Notes: generated by a model from the sequence alone, not told the origin. Counted from the first letter of the stretch, positions 36,378-48,692 are shown. The stretch: DNA of 64,000 nucleotides from Vreelandella neptunia (GCF_022489065.1 NZ_JAKVTW010000012.1:1-64000), one strand, 5' to 3'. Numbers and translations are program-made.

Positions 36378-38150
36378 ATGACGATGAATCAACGCGCTAA
36401 CCCTCGTGTGTTGCTGCGCTTACTGGGCCTGCTAAGTCCCTACCGAATGCGCTTAGCGTTAGCAGGTTTAGCGCTGCTGATGGCGTCGGGCAGCGTACTG
36501 TTGCTGGGTAATGGACTGAGGTTGGTGATTGATCGCGGTTTTTTGGCATCGGATGAGCAGGCTTTAGTTCAATCGCTCAGTTTGATGCTAGCGGTAGTAA
36601 CGGTGCTGGCGCTGGCCTCCGCCTTGCGTTACTACCAGGTCACCTGGATTGGTGAGCGTTTGGCCGCCGACCTACGCCAGCGGGTGTTCGATCATTTACT
36701 CACCTTAGAGCCCAGCTTTTTTGAGAGTGCCAGCGACGGCCGTGCTGCGGGAGAAATCGCCTCACGGCTGACGGCGGACACCAGCGTGCTGCAGAGCCTG
36801 TTTGGCTCCTCGGTATCACTGGCACTGCGCAATCTGGTCATGCTGGTTGGGGCTGTAGTGCTAATGCTGGTCACCCAACCGTGGCTGTCGGCGATGGTGT
36901 TGATTGGTATCCCTGCCACGCTGCTGCCCATTGTGTGGTATGGCCGACGGGTGCGGCGGCTTTCGCGGACCAGCCAGGATCGCGTAGCAGAGCTAGGCCG
37001 CTATGCTGAAGAGGCGCTCAGCGGTATAAAAACACTCCAGGCATTTACCCATGAAGCGGTAGATAAAGCTCACTATGGCCAGCGGGTTGAACAGGCCTTT
37101 GGCAGCGCCGTCGAGCGCACTCAGCAGCGCGCCTGGCTCACCGGTATTGCCATGCTGGTCGTGTTTACGGCGGTTGGCTTAATGCTATGGCAGGGCGGCC
37201 AAGCTGTATTGGCAGGCACCATGAGTGCGGGCGAGCTCTCAGCATTTATTTTCTACGCCGTGCTGGCGGCAGGGGCTATTGCCACTCTGGGCGAAGTCGC
37301 GGGGGATGTGCAGCGTGCGGCAGGGGCGGCGGAGCGCTTATTGGAGCTGCTCGATACACAGCCCGTTATCCAGTCGCCAGTGAGTGCGCACGACCTACCC
37401 CTGCCATCGCGCGGCGAAATTACCCTGGAGAACATCTCATTTACCTACCCAGGTCGGGAAACGCCGGCGTTAGAAGGGTTTGATCTGCACATTCAACCAG
37501 GGGAGCGGGTGGCCATCGTTGGGCCATCAGGCGCGGGGAAGAGCACCCTCTTGGCGCTGTTACTGCGCTTTTATGATCCCAGTCAGGGGCGTATCACGCT
37601 TGATGGTAACGATGTCCGCACCTTAGACCTTGCTGTCTTGCGCGGCGCCATGGGGTTGGTGGCGCAAGAGCCGGTGCTGTTTAGCGGCTCGGTGGCCGAG
37701 AATCTGCGCTATGGCGATCATGAGGCGAGTATCGAAAGGCTGCGCATTGCCGCCCAGGATGCCAGCGCTCTCGACTTTATCGACGCGCTGCCCCAAGGCT
37801 TTGACACGCCGCTTGGCCCCGGTGGGGTACAGCTTTCCGGTGGCCAGCGTCAGCGGCTCGCTATCGCTCGGGCGCTGCTTAAAAATCCCGCCGTGCTGCT
37901 GTTAGACGAAGCGACGAGCGCGCTGGATGCGGAGAGCGAGCGGCTGGTGCAACAGGCGCTAGACCGGCTGATGGTCGGGCGCACCAGCATCGTGATTGCC
38001 CATCGGTTGGCGACTGTCATCGCCGCTGATCGTTTACTGGTGCTGGATGGTGGAAAGTTAATCGCAGCGGGCACCCACGACGAATTAATCTCCACCAGCG
38101 CGCTCTATCGTCATTTGGCGGCGTTGCAGTTTGGCGGTGACACGTTATAA
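36378..38150 (+). CDS. ABC exporter half-transporter (MsbA-like, fused TMD and NBD)
   Basis: Protein of 590 residues: six membrane helices in residues 15-310, then a nucleotide-binding domain. Walker A GPSGAGKST is at 382-390, signature LSGGQRQRLA begins near 486 and Walker B LLLDEATSALD is near 508. Size and order match the type IV exporter half-transporters that work as homodimers and export lipids, peptides or drugs; the substrate cannot be read from sequence. An aldo/keto reductase gene follows 27 bases downstream and may be co-transcribed. ATG at 36384 is a possible alternative start. Confidence 0.88.
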   Translation: MTMNQRANPRVLLRLLGLLSPYRMRLALAGLALLMASGSVLLLGNGLRLVIDRGFLASDEQALVQSLSLMLAVVTVLALASALRYYQVTWIGERLAADLRQRVFDHLLTLEPSFFESASDGRAAGEIASRLTADTSVLQSLFGSSVSLALRNLVMLVGAVVLMLVTQPWLSAMVLIGIPATLLPIVWYGRRVRRLSRTSQDRVAELGRYAEEALSGIKTLQAFTHEAVDKAHYGQRVEQAFGSAVERTQQRAWLTGIAMLVVFTAVGLMLWQGGQAVLAGTMSAGELSAFIFYAVLAAGAIATLGEVAGDVQRAAGAAERLLELLDTQPVIQSPVSAHDLPLPSRGEITLENISFTYPGRETPALEGFDLHIQPGERVAIVGPSGAGKSTLLALLLRFYDPSQGRITLDGNDVRTLDLAVLRGAMGLVAQEPVLFSGSVAENLRYGDHEASIERLRIAAQDASALDFIDALPQGFDTPLGPGGVQLSGGQRQRLAIARALLKNPAVLLLDEATSALDAESERLVQQALDRLMVGRTSIVIAHRLATVIAADRLLVLDGGKLIAAGTHDELISTSALYRHLAALQFGGDTL

Positions 38151-38177
38151 AACGATCCTTTAAAGACGGGAGTATCT

Positions 38178-39182
38178 ATGTCGAGTTTTTTCCAACGCCT
38201 TAACGCTGTTAATGCCCCTTCTATTGGCCTGGGGTGCATGAACCTCTCCCACGGTTATGGCAGCATCGTGCCCGAAAGCGCGGCCTTACGGGCGCTGGAT
38301 GAGGCCTTTGATATGGGCTATCGCCACTTCGATACCGCCACCCTGTATGGCGCCACGGCCAATGAACAGGTGGTTGGGCGGGCGCTGGAGAGTAAGCGGC
38401 ATCAGCTCTTCCTGGCCAGTAAATGCGGTATGGCGATGGATCCTGAGTCGGGCAAACGTGTCATTGATGGCCGCCCGGCAACTTTGCGCAAACAGTGTGA
38501 AGCAAGCCTTGCGCGCCTGCGTACCGACCATTTGGATCTCTATTATCTGCACCGTTTGGATCGCCAAGTCCCTATTGAGGAGAGCGTAGGCGCGCTTGGG
38601 CGATTGATGGAGGAGGGTAAGATTGGTGGCGTGGGATTGTCGGAAATCTCTGCGACCACGCTGCGCCGTGCGGTTGCAGAATATCCTGTCGCCGCGGTGC
38701 AGTCGGAATACTCGCTGTGGACGCGCAACCCGGGAATCGCCTTGATTGACGCGTGTCGCGAGGCGGGCACAGCCCTGGTCGCCTTCAGCCCCTTGGGGCG
38801 TGGATTCCTGACGGGAGCGATTAAGGATACTACGCGCCTTGAAGAGGGCGATATGCGCCGATATATGCCGCGCTTTAGTGCTGACAACTACCCGCACAAT
38901 GTAAAACTATTTGAACGCTTGGGGGCGTTGGCGCAGGGCTTAAGTGTGTCACCGGGGCAGCTGGCGCTGGCATGGCTGAGAGCCAAAGGCGACGACATTA
39001 TCCCTATCCCCGGCACGCGCTCGGTTGACCACATGCGCGAAAACTTAGCAGCGGAAACGCTTAGCCTCGATGTCACCACAGTGCAGCAGTTGGATGCCAT
39101 GATGACGCCAGATCAGGTGGCAGGCGCTCGCTACAGCGAGGCGCAGCAGGCAGATATCGATACCGAAGAGTTCGTGCTTTAA
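38178..39182 (+). CDS. aldo/keto reductase
   Basis: Protein of 334 residues of the aldo/keto reductase superfamily (TIM barrel). The catalytic tetrad is visible: Asp52 (HFDTA), Tyr57 (LYG), Lys82 (ASKCG) and His125 (YYLHRLD). The phosphate-binding region PIPGTRS near 275 indicates NADPH use. Substrate unknown. It lies 27 bases after the ABC exporter gene. Confidence 0.9.
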   Translation: MSSFFQRLNAVNAPSIGLGCMNLSHGYGSIVPESAALRALDEAFDMGYRHFDTATLYGATANEQVVGRALESKRHQLFLASKCGMAMDPESGKRVIDGRPATLRKQCEASLARLRTDHLDLYYLHRLDRQVPIEESVGALGRLMEEGKIGGVGLSEISATTLRRAVAEYPVAAVQSEYSLWTRNPGIALIDACREAGTALVAFSPLGRGFLTGAIKDTTRLEEGDMRRYMPRFSADNYPHNVKLFERLGALAQGLSVSPGQLALAWLRAKGDDIIPIPGTRSVDHMRENLAAETLSLDVTTVQQLDAMMTPDQVAGARYSEAQQADIDTEEFVL

Positions 39183-39325
39183 GGGTGTCAGGTAAGACGT
39201 GATGGGTAAAAGCTATTGAAGCAGTCACAAAAAGCAAATTGTGCCTATGACGTATCTGCTTTAAAACGGTATCAGGTAAATGAAGCGCTCTTTCTTCTGC
39301 GCAATCTGCAGAGTGACGAATTATC

Positions 39326-39365
39326 GTGAGGGCGCTCACCGTCTGATGGCTTGGTGTTAACCAAG
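39326..39365. promoter_or_regulatory. two small inverted repeats upstream of katG
   Basis: GTGAG-GGCG-CTCAC at 39326-39339 and CTTGGT-GTTA-ACCAAG at 39350-39365 lie 43 to 80 bases before the katG start. They could be regulator sites (OxyR would be the usual candidate, though its loose motif is not evident) or chance. Nothing else stands out in the 225-base gap. Confidence 0.3.
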
Positions 39366-39395
39366 ACAAAAGCAGCGAACACAAAATAGAGTTAG

Positions 39396-41561
<2,166 letters not shown>

Positions 41562-41589
41562 GCGCTAAACACTTCGTTTTAGACAATAG

Positions 41590-41615
41590 CCCGCATCCCA
41601 GGATGCGGGTTTTTT
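41590..41615 (+). terminator. rho-independent terminator after katG
   Basis: CCCGCATCC, loop CA and GGATGCGGG give a perfect 9-pair stem followed by six Ts, 29 bases after the katG stop. Confidence 0.93.
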
Positions 41616-41725
41616 CTTGGATCGTGCTCACGCCCTCTTGTACTGGCAAGATATTGCTTTTCAAATCATGGAGTTTTTAAGCCTCGGCGCTGTCTCTATG
41701 TGTGATATTTCTAAGGAGCATAACG

Positions 41726-42763
41726 ATGCAGAAAGCCAGAATTTTGCAGCAGGGCAGTATTCACTGCTTTCCCGTTGGCCTTCGCGATGAGCAGGGTAAA
41801 CTTGCTAACGCAGAAGTGTCAGCGGTCATGTATGACGGAGAGCGGCTACTGCTGGCCAGCGACAAGCCGATTCCTGGCGAGCATCGTTCCGCGGTTTTTG
41901 CCCTGCCGATGACGGATGATGGGCCGGATGATTCGCAGCTTGAGTATTTTACAACGCCGCTGATCAAACGGGCGGTGAAGTATGAAGACTTCGCCCTTAC
42001 CGCCGATGGTAAGCATGTATTGGCCACCACCGGTTTTGATCGTATTGATGATGTGACCCATGACCTGAATGCCTATAACCACCTGCTTATCTGGCCGCTG
42101 GGCGAGCCAGACAAAGTGCAGGCGGTGGACCCTGACCCCCGTGATGGGGTTGAAGGGTCGCTGGAGTTACGCAATAAGCTGAACCATGCGATTGGCCTTC
42201 CCTACTACAAGATTGAAGGGCTAGCGGCAGTGCCTGGCGAGTTGGGTGATGGACTGCTGCTTTTCGGCATACGCGAGCAGGGGCAGCGCCACGATGACTT
42301 CTCCTATGTGAGCCGTGTGATCGGGGCTCACTATGTGGTGAATGCGTCCGGTAACCTAGAGTTTATCGATGAGTTGCGCGAACTCTACGCTTTTGAACCG
42401 ACTGATCATGAAGGGGTAGCGATTGAGTGCGGGTTATCGAGTCTTGAGTATGACCCTTACCACCATCGACTTTACTTGATGACCAGCTTTGAAACGGAGG
42501 TCGACAACGTCGAACGTATTGGCGGTTATCTATGGCTGATGGAGCTGGATAACCTCACCACTGGCGAGCCACCGGCCTTGATTCGAGGAATGGACGGCAC
42601 CCCTTTTGAATTCGAGCACAAGGCAGAGGGGCTGGCAGTGTTGGATCATGAGCGCGTCTTTGTGGTGTACGACAATGACCGCGAAATGAGTGTCGGCAGT
42701 ATTGACGAGCGCGATGAGCGCCATGCCAGCGAAGCGCTTTATACGTTGTTGCATATGGAGTGA
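41726..42763 (+). CDS. beta-propeller-like hypothetical protein
   Basis: Start set at ATG 41726, preceded by AAGGAG at 7 bases; an upstream GTG at 41702 is not needed. The 345-residue product has no signal peptide or membrane helix. It shows repeated beta-strand blade-like segments (GERLLLASD, EDFALTADGKHVLATTG, GLAAVPGELGDGLLLFGIRE, GVAIECG, GLAVLDHERVFVVYDND), suggesting a propeller of the phytase-like or DUF3616-like kind. It is acidic, as expected for a halophile. Function not assigned. Single gene between two terminators. Confidence 0.7.
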   Translation: MQKARILQQGSIHCFPVGLRDEQGKLANAEVSAVMYDGERLLLASDKPIPGEHRSAVFALPMTDDGPDDSQLEYFTTPLIKRAVKYEDFALTADGKHVLATTGFDRIDDVTHDLNAYNHLLIWPLGEPDKVQAVDPDPRDGVEGSLELRNKLNHAIGLPYYKIEGLAAVPGELGDGLLLFGIREQGQRHDDFSYVSRVIGAHYVVNASGNLEFIDELRELYAFEPTDHEGVAIECGLSSLEYDPYHHRLYLMTSFETEVDNVERIGGYLWLMELDNLTTGEPPALIRGMDGTPFEFEHKAEGLAVLDHERVFVVYDNDREMSVGSIDERDERHASEALYTLLHME

Positions 42764-42794
42764 TAGCCGCGCAATAACGGGCTAGCAGCAACAA

Positions 42795-42821
42795 AAAAGG
42801 CACCCAAAAAGGGTGCCTTTT
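42795..42821. terminator. bidirectional terminator between convergent genes
   Basis: AAAAGGCACCC, loop AAAAA and GGGTGCCTTTT form a strong stem with a T-run on one side and A-run on the other, so it can end both the rightward propeller gene and the leftward chemoreceptor gene. Confidence 0.88.
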
Positions 42822-42842
42822 AGCGGTCTTAGCGCAGCGTTA

Positions 42843-44828
42843 TTAGAACTCCTCCCACTCCGCTACTTCATGCTTTTGCTGGGCAGTCGATGTAGGACGG
42901 CTGAGCGGCAATGCAGTGCTGGTTGCTGTGCGCTCTTTATGTGCGTTGGTATAGGGCAGCGCGTTGGTTGAAGTACCGCCTTCACTGAGTACAAACTCAC
43001 TCATTAACTGATCAAGGCTACGCGCGTTGTCGCGCATGGAAGCGGCAAGGTTGGCGCTTTGGCTGACCATGGCAGCATTCTGCTGAGTCATCATATCCAT
43101 CTCGGCCACCGCCGTATTGACCTGCTGAATGCCGGTAGTTTGTTCGCGAGCACCGGCGGCAATTTCAGCAATCACATCGGATACCTGGGTGACACTTTGG
43201 CGAATCTCTTGCATGCGTTCCGCGGCGGCCTTGACGATATCGCCGCCTTCTCTTGAGTGGCTAACGGACATATCGATCAATGCGCGAATATCATGCGCCG
43301 CAGACGCAGATCGGCTTGCTAGCGTGCGCACTTCGCTGGCGACCACGGCAAAGCCACGGCCTTGCTCACCGGCACGGGCCGCTTCCACAGAGGCATTGAG
43401 TGCCAATATGTTGGTCTGGAACGCAATTGAGTCAATCAAGCCGATGATATCGCTGATTTTATTGGCCGAGTCGCTGATGGCGGCCATTTTGGCTTCCATT
43501 TGGTTCATTGACTCAGTGCCGCGCTCTGACGCATTAGCGGCTTCTAGTGCAAGACTATTCGCCTGCTCGGAGGCCTGAGAGGTGTGCGCCACCGTGGAGT
43601 GAATTTGCTCCATGGAAGCAGATGTTTCCTGGAGGTTTGCTGCCGCTTGTTCAGTCCGAGAGGAAAGCTCCTGAGTACCATCCGCCATATCGCTGGCATC
43701 TGATAATACGGTGCGAGCGTTTTGGCGTACTTCCTGAAGGGTTAACTGCATGCGCTCCACAAACGCATTAAAACCATGGGCAAGGTCGCCAATTTCATCG
43801 CTTGTTTTGGCTTCTAATCTGCGCGTTAGGTCGCCTTTACCTTGGGCAATATCTGCCATGGCATTGGCCGTCTGCTTGATCGGTGCGAGAGAGCGGCGTG
43901 CGGCGTAGGCCACCACCACCAATAGCAATATCAGCAGAAGTCCGCCAGCCAATAATAGCGATTGGAGAAGGCTCTTGGTCACCGTCGTAAAGGCGGTAAT
44001 AGGAACGGTCACCCCAACCACCCATGAAGTGCCTTCGACAGGACTCCACATAAGAACCGTCTGCTCGCCGGTAGGCATGGTGATTTCCCCTGAGCCAGCC
44101 GTGCCATTAAGTATTTGCTGGCTCAAAGCATCCAGACCTTGGTAGCCCTGTTGGTCGGCATCGGTGTAATTAAGCGACATACGATACTCTTCAACCGGGT
44201 GAGCGATCACTTGCCCCTGGCTGTCGATTAACCAGCCATAGCTACCCTCGCCCACATTAATGTCGGAGGTAATGTCGGAAACAGCCGCCATAGAGACGGT
44301 CATCCCTAGCAGTCCCGCGCGGTTGCCGCGCTCATCAAAAACAGTATCGGCGACAATCGCGGTCGGCAGGCCGCTGATCATGGAGATAACAGGGTCGCTG
44401 AGAAGGCTGTCCTGGGTTCCGTCGGTCACCAAGGTTTTGAAATAGGGTCGCTCGGCAATTTCCAGATTGACGCCTGCGTGGGTTAACGTTGCACCTGATG
44501 CGTCAGAAAAGAACAGTGACTCGATTGTTCCGCCCGGTGGGTAGCGCTTTTCAAGCCAGTCGCGATGAGTGGAAATTGGCACGTCTTCGACCAGACGTTC
44601 ATCTTTGGCAAGCACCCCTATCCAATTGCGATAACCAGTAATCCAGCGGCTGATTTCATCAGCCCGTGCTTCGACTTGGCGCATACCGGCGTTATCAATT
44701 AGCGGAGGTATGGCTTTATTCAGCTGTTGATTGACAATAAAACCTAAGATGACGGCCACCACTAATAGTGGAATGGCGACAGCAGCTAGCAGTTTCTGCG
44801 TCAGTGAGAGACGAGAAATTTTTTTCAT
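42843..44828 (-). CDS. methyl-accepting chemotaxis protein with dCache-type sensor
   Basis: Protein of 661 residues. TM1 is at about 12-33, a periplasmic double-Cache-like sensor at about 35-280, TM2 at about 285-308, HAMP at about 309-362 and the signalling domain at about 370-625, with the conserved hairpin tip [20 protein letters not shown]. The C-terminus ends in a tether carrying WEEF, resembling the CheR/CheB docking pentapeptide (NWETF in E. coli Tar). It therefore should be a self-sufficient high-abundance-type receptor. Such Cache sensors often bind amino or organic acids; the ligand is unknown. Its neighbours give no clue. Confidence 0.9.
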   Translation of the reverse strand: MKKISRLSLTQKLLAAVAIPLLVVAVILGFIVNQQLNKAIPPLIDNAGMRQVEARADEISRWITGYRNWIGVLAKDERLVEDVPISTHRDWLEKRYPPGGTIESLFFSDASGATLTHAGVNLEIAERPYFKTLVTDGTQDSLLSDPVISMISGLPTAIVADTVFDERGNRAGLLGMTVSMAAVSDITSDINVGEGSYGWLIDSQGQVIAHPVEEYRMSLNYTDADQQGYQGLDALSQQILNGTAGSGEITMPTGEQTVLMWSPVEGTSWVVGVTVPITAFTTVTKSLLQSLLLAGGLLLILLLVVVAYAARRSLAPIKQTANAMADIAQGKGDLTRRLEAKTSDEIGDLAHGFNAFVERMQLTLQEVRQNARTVLSDASDMADGTQELSSRTEQAAANLQETSASMEQIHSTVAHTSQASEQANSLALEAANASERGTESMNQMEAKMAAISDSANKISDIIGLIDSIAFQTNILALNASVEAARAGEQGRGFAVVASEVRTLASRSASAAHDIRALIDMSVSHSREGGDIVKAAAERMQEIRQSVTQVSDVIAEIAAGAREQTTGIQQVNTAVAEMDMMTQQNAAMVSQSANLAASMRDNARSLDQLMSEFVLSEGGTSTNALPYTNAHKERTATSTALPLSRPTSTAQQKHEVAEWEEF

Positions 44829-45234
44829 TTGTTGCCTCGATATGTTTGCCAGTCATAGATCACTGTCTACAGAGCAGCGTCGTACGCTGGCTATTTTATG
44901 GTTCCCTGAACGTTCTCTTGCTACCGCTAGTAATTAACGGCTTCTAATGTATAAACTTAAGTCGAAAAGGGTGTTTTTAACGTTTCTTTAAAAGAAAAGT
45001 TACCGTTGATGCTATTTTTGTTTTCATGTGTAACGTTTTGTTTTTAGTTTATGTTTCTTATTGTTAATTGCTTGATGTATAAAGTTTTAAAGTTTTGTTT
45101 CTTAAGATTTTATTTTTAATAGGTCATTTTTTTATAGTTTTCAAACGGCCCAGTATATGGGCCGTGAACGACATGATTTGAAAATAATAGCGATGCTTTT
45201 CTTAACTCCTGTTTCTGCAATGAGTGTCGTTCCG
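44829..45234. other. very AT-rich intergenic region with a hairpin
   Basis: Roughly 44940-45145 is far more AT-rich than anything around it and contains T-runs and TAACGTTT-like words, but no gene. It must carry the chemoreceptor promoter (leftward). A hairpin ACGGCCC-AGTATAT-GGGCCGT lies at 45145-45165, 70 bases beyond the xdhC stop. It lacks a T-run on the leftward strand, so if it is the end of the xdhC message it is not a classical terminator. Confidence 0.45.
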
Positions 45235-46203
45235 CTACAACTCATTGCGTGCTTTACCTCGATAGAGACGGACAATATCGGCCATTACGGCGAGTGCAAT
45301 CTCCGCAGGTGTTTTACTACCCAGGTTAAGCCCAATCGGCATGGCGATTCTGGCTACTTGGGTTTCTGTCAGACCGCCGGAACGCAGCAGTCGCTCGGCA
45401 CGCTGCTGCGACGTTTGCTTAGAGCCCATAACGCCAATATAAAAAGCATCAGTCCGGACGGCTTCGATCATGGCTAAATCATCAATGCGCGGATCATGGG
45501 TTAAGGCAACAACGGCCGTGTTGGCATGACAGCCGCCAGAGGCGATAAAGACCGAGGGCAGCACCGCCTGCATTTCAACACCGGGTACGTTGAAGTTCTT
45601 CCGAGCCTCTTCTCTGGGATCGCAAACAATCACTTCAAAACCAAGCGACTGTGCAAATAGCGCACAGGGCGAAGAAATGGAGGAGACCCCGGCGATGATC
45701 AAGCGTAGCGCTGGCCCGATGCGAATATTGACGCTAGCCGTATCGAAAGACACAGCGGGATCAGTGATATTTGAGGGGTTAAAGCGCTTGCCGCTGCCAT
45801 CCAATTTGATACAGCGGGTGAGTGGTTGGCGACCCAGTAGCGTGGCGTGCATCACTTCTAAGTGAGTGAGGTTTTCGGTGTTTGGCGCTAGCCGCTCGAC
45901 CAGTACTTCAAGGCTGCCTCCACAGGGTAAGCGGATATTCGCTGCGCCATTTTCGCCTCCATAGCGTACCCGTTGTAGCGGTTCGTCAAACTCACCCTTT
46001 TGGAGCCGTTCGATGAAGTCCTCTTCGACACACCCTCCTGACAGTGAGCCAACGTATTCGCCTGATTGACAGGTAACCAGCATGGCCCCCGGTTCTCTGG
46101 GTGACGAACCAAAGGTTTTTAATACCGTACAGAGCCACACGGTAAGCCCCTGATTGGCCCAGTTCAGTGCGCGTTCAATAACCTGGAGATCTAGATAGTG
46201 CAT
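45235..46203 (-). CDS. XdhC/CoxI-family molybdenum enzyme maturation factor
   Basis: Protein of 322 residues. The N-terminal XdhC/CoxI domain shows GSSPREPGAMLV and SLSGGCVEED, and the C-terminal domain is Rossmann-like. XdhC proteins bind molybdenum cofactor, help its sulfuration and insert it into xanthine-dehydrogenase-type enzymes. The start overlaps the stop of the 759-residue molybdenum subunit gene by one base (TAATG), so it is very probably dedicated to that nicotinate hydroxylase subunit. Confidence 0.88.
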   Translation of the reverse strand: MHYLDLQVIERALNWANQGLTVWLCTVLKTFGSSPREPGAMLVTCQSGEYVGSLSGGCVEEDFIERLQKGEFDEPLQRVRYGGENGAANIRLPCGGSLEVLVERLAPNTENLTHLEVMHATLLGRQPLTRCIKLDGSGKRFNPSNITDPAVSFDTASVNIRIGPALRLIIAGVSSISSPCALFAQSLGFEVIVCDPREEARKNFNVPGVEMQAVLPSVFIASGGCHANTAVVALTHDPRIDDLAMIEAVRTDAFYIGVMGSKQTSQQRAERLLRSGGLTETQVARIAMPIGLNLGSKTPAEIALAVMADIVRLYRGKARNEL

Positions 46204-48482
46204 TAGCTAACGTCGTCCATGAAGTAGCTGAGGGAGGCTTCCAGTGTCTTGCGAACGGCGTCTGGGGTAAAGGGTGGATGGGTAAATCTTACTCCTGTGG
46301 CATCGAAGAGGGCATTGGCAATCGCAGGCGCGCCAGGCAGTGAGGCGGATTCGCCAACGCCTAATGGCGGCAGCTCAGGGCGATCAAGCAGCAGAACGTC
46401 GATAGGAGGAAGTTCCGAAAAACGTAGGATGGGGTATCCGCCCCACTCTTTGCTGGTGGGTAAGCCATCTTCAAAGCTTACCCGCTCCTTTAACGTGCGG
46501 CTGAGCATCTGGATCACGTTACCATGTACCTGATGGCGAACGCCGGCAGGGTTAACCATAAGACCGGCATCCTGGCCTACATATAGCTGTTCGACGACGA
46601 TACGGCCACTCTTCACATTAACTTTAAGCTCAATCACCCAAGCGGCGAGTGCCGCGCCAAAGCCCGGAAATTTACTATGCACATACTGGGCATAAGCAAA
46701 GCCGCGGCCATAGCGCCAATCGCCCTCGCTGCTCGGGTTGGCGGCGCCGCGCTGCCATTTCGCGCGTTTAGCCAAGGCTTTGACAAGCTCACCGGCGCGG
46801 TCGTCAGCCAGGTAACGTAACCGATAGGCGACAGGATCTTCCCCCGCTAAATAGGCGAGTTCATCAATATAGCTTTCGTGAGCGAACGTGTTGGGCAGCG
46901 CTGAGACACCGCGTAGCCAGGAGGCGCGCACCAGGGTGGGCACGTCTTCACTTAGAATTTGCCGATGCGGGTAGCGGTAGGGCGGCACTGATGTTCGGTC
47001 ACCCATTTCGAAGGGGATATCGATAGGTGGGGCGGCTCCAGTCAGCAGGAGTGCCAAGGTGGGTGCGCTGTTCGATGGGTAGCGTGAACTAAAGCGATAG
47101 CCTGCTGGGCTACCGTCAACATTCAAACCACCTTGAATGGCCATGTACTGGGCCGCTCCTTTGGGTTCCCAGGTGTGCTCCTGCTCGCGAGTTAATTGCA
47201 CGCGCACTGGGCGACCCACCGCCTGGGAAAGCAGCACCGCATCGGCACCCACGTCGTCAGCACAGTTACGCCCATAGCAGCCTGAGGTCTCCATCCGAGT
47301 GATGGTAATGACGCTTTCATCAAGCCCGGTCAGCCGCGCAAGATCTGCACGTAGACTATGTGGGTTTTGTGTGCCGGACCAAACGTTAAGAGCGTCTTCT
47401 TGAGCATCGGCGACCGAGCAAGAGGGGCCTATGGAGCCATGCAGTTGGAAAGGCCATACATAGGTGCGATTAAGCTGATGACTCGCGGTGGCAAGAGCGC
47501 TGTCTAGGTCGCCCTCTTCAAGTAGAATGCGCTGCTTGCTGGGCAGCTCGAGCAGCGCTTGCTCGATATTATCCAGTTGAGGCAGACCGACGACAGGGCG
47601 CCACTCAACCTTGAGCTGTTTGGCGGCCTCAGCGGCTTGCTCTTCCCGCTCGGCAATGACACCGACAAAGTCACCGATAACAACGATTTTAATCAGCCCG
47701 GGGCAGTTAGCCACGGAGCTTTCGTCCACGGCCACTAAGCTGGTGCCTATGAAATCACCGCGATCATGACCCACATACGGTGGGCGGATCACTCGTCCGT
47801 GCACCATGCCCGGTAAGCGTAAGTCGTGCACAAAGGTTAATTTGCCGGTGACTTTGTCAGGAATATCCACACGGGAGGTAGAACGCCCTACTAGGGTGTA
47901 ATCACTGATGGGCTTGAGGGGCGCGCTGTCAGCTAATTTCAAGGCATGCCGAGCGCCAGCGAGCAGCTCGCCATAGCTTATTGGTGGAAGCTGCTCATCA
48001 CTGGTGTGCTTATCATTGGTGTGGATATATCCGGCTTGGCAGTGAAGTGTCTCGCGCTCAACGCTCAGTCGGCTAGCCGCCAGCGTGAGCAGGTACTCCC
48101 GCGCTTGTGCCGCTGCTCGGCGCAGGGGTTCCGCGGTAATTTGTATGGTCGCGCTGGCAATCGTAGGCCCTTGATTGGGCACCTCAAAAGAGTTGCCCAG
48201 CACCATGGTGACGCTGTCGAAAGCCACACTTAACTCTTCAGCGACAATTTGCGCCAGCGCCGTACGTATACCTGTGCCCAGATCCACGTGGCCATTGAAT
48301 GCCAAAATATGGCTATCGCTCAGTACGGCGATGAACAACTCAGGCTCTTTGGGCGTGAAATTGGAGAGTGTACCCGGTTGTCCTGGGGCAGGAATGGGCG
48401 GCGTTACCGGGTCTCTATAGATAACCAGGAGGTCGGAGTCTTGAAGCAGTGACTGCCTGTGAGGGTTTGTTCTATCGGTCAT
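46203..48482 (-). CDS. nicB: molybdenum-binding large subunit of nicotinate hydroxylase (NicB N-terminal part as separate protein)
   Basis: Protein of 759 residues, xanthine-dehydrogenase family large subunit of the IorB/NicB branch. An N-terminal molybdopterin domain (about 45-180, with FNGHVDLGTGIRTALAQI) precedes the hammerhead domain (about 205-300, VHGRVIRPPY). The main molybdenum domain follows with HGSIGPSCSV and SGCYGRNC, and the catalytic Glu711 in GVGES. All key motifs are therefore intact. It has no cytochrome domains, unlike the single large NicB of Pseudomonas putida. It is read divergently from nicR, with a palindromic operator between, and followed directly by xdhC. Expected to hydroxylate nicotinate to 6-hydroxynicotinate with NicA and the cytochrome protein at 53586-56672. 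The symbol is by pathway role; the cytochrome-bearing protein is the other half of the NicB function. Confidence 0.8.
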   Translation of the reverse strand: MTDRTNPHRQSLLQDSDLLVIYRDPVTPPIPAPGQPGTLSNFTPKEPELFIAVLSDSHILAFNGHVDLGTGIRTALAQIVAEELSVAFDSVTMVLGNSFEVPNQGPTIASATIQITAEPLRRAAAQAREYLLTLAASRLSVERETLHCQAGYIHTNDKHTSDEQLPPISYGELLAGARHALKLADSAPLKPISDYTLVGRSTSRVDIPDKVTGKLTFVHDLRLPGMVHGRVIRPPYVGHDRGDFIGTSLVAVDESSVANCPGLIKIVVIGDFVGVIAEREEQAAEAAKQLKVEWRPVVGLPQLDNIEQALLELPSKQRILLEEGDLDSALATASHQLNRTYVWPFQLHGSIGPSCSVADAQEDALNVWSGTQNPHSLRADLARLTGLDESVITITRMETSGCYGRNCADDVGADAVLLSQAVGRPVRVQLTREQEHTWEPKGAAQYMAIQGGLNVDGSPAGYRFSSRYPSNSAPTLALLLTGAAPPIDIPFEMGDRTSVPPYRYPHRQILSEDVPTLVRASWLRGVSALPNTFAHESYIDELAYLAGEDPVAYRLRYLADDRAGELVKALAKRAKWQRGAANPSSEGDWRYGRGFAYAQYVHSKFPGFGAALAAWVIELKVNVKSGRIVVEQLYVGQDAGLMVNPAGVRHQVHGNVIQMLSRTLKERVSFEDGLPTSKEWGGYPILRFSELPPIDVLLLDRPELPPLGVGESASLPGAPAIANALFDATGVRFTHPPFTPDAVRKTLEASLSYFMDDVS

Positions 48483-48563
48483 TATTCCCTCCCTAGCTAT
48501 CTTATAAATTAATCAAGAAACGTTAATCTGGGGTGATCAGCGGATGATAAATAAAGTAAAATA

Positions 48564-48581
48564 TATGGCGTATACGCCATA
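48564..48581. promoter_or_regulatory. perfect 18-bp palindrome, probable NicR operator
   Basis: TATGGCGTATACGCCATA lies between the leftward molybdenum-subunit gene (start 48482) and the rightward nicR (start 48693). Related sites occur at 52785-52800 and 52968-52983 in the other divergent nic promoter. A symmetric site in front of a MarR gene fits autoregulation by the NicR dimer. Confidence 0.7.
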
Positions 48582-48692
48582 AAAGCATGTCGTATTGATA
48601 TAGCGCAAGCGGTATTTATTTCGTTGAAGCATCGCCATGCTTACCAATGCCATAATTGCGATACGACGTCGCCACCACATAAAGGATAGGGA

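Noticed and set aside
36275..36400. 41-codon open frame between fimT and the ABC exporter gene
   Set aside because: No ribosome binding site, composition not protein-like, and it runs into the exporter gene; a 12-base match to a stretch inside the exporter looks like chance.
45145..45165. GC-rich hairpin downstream of xdhC as a rho-independent terminator
   Set aside because: The stem is good but the strand carrying xdhC has A-rich rather than T-rich sequence after it, so only a hairpin is claimed.
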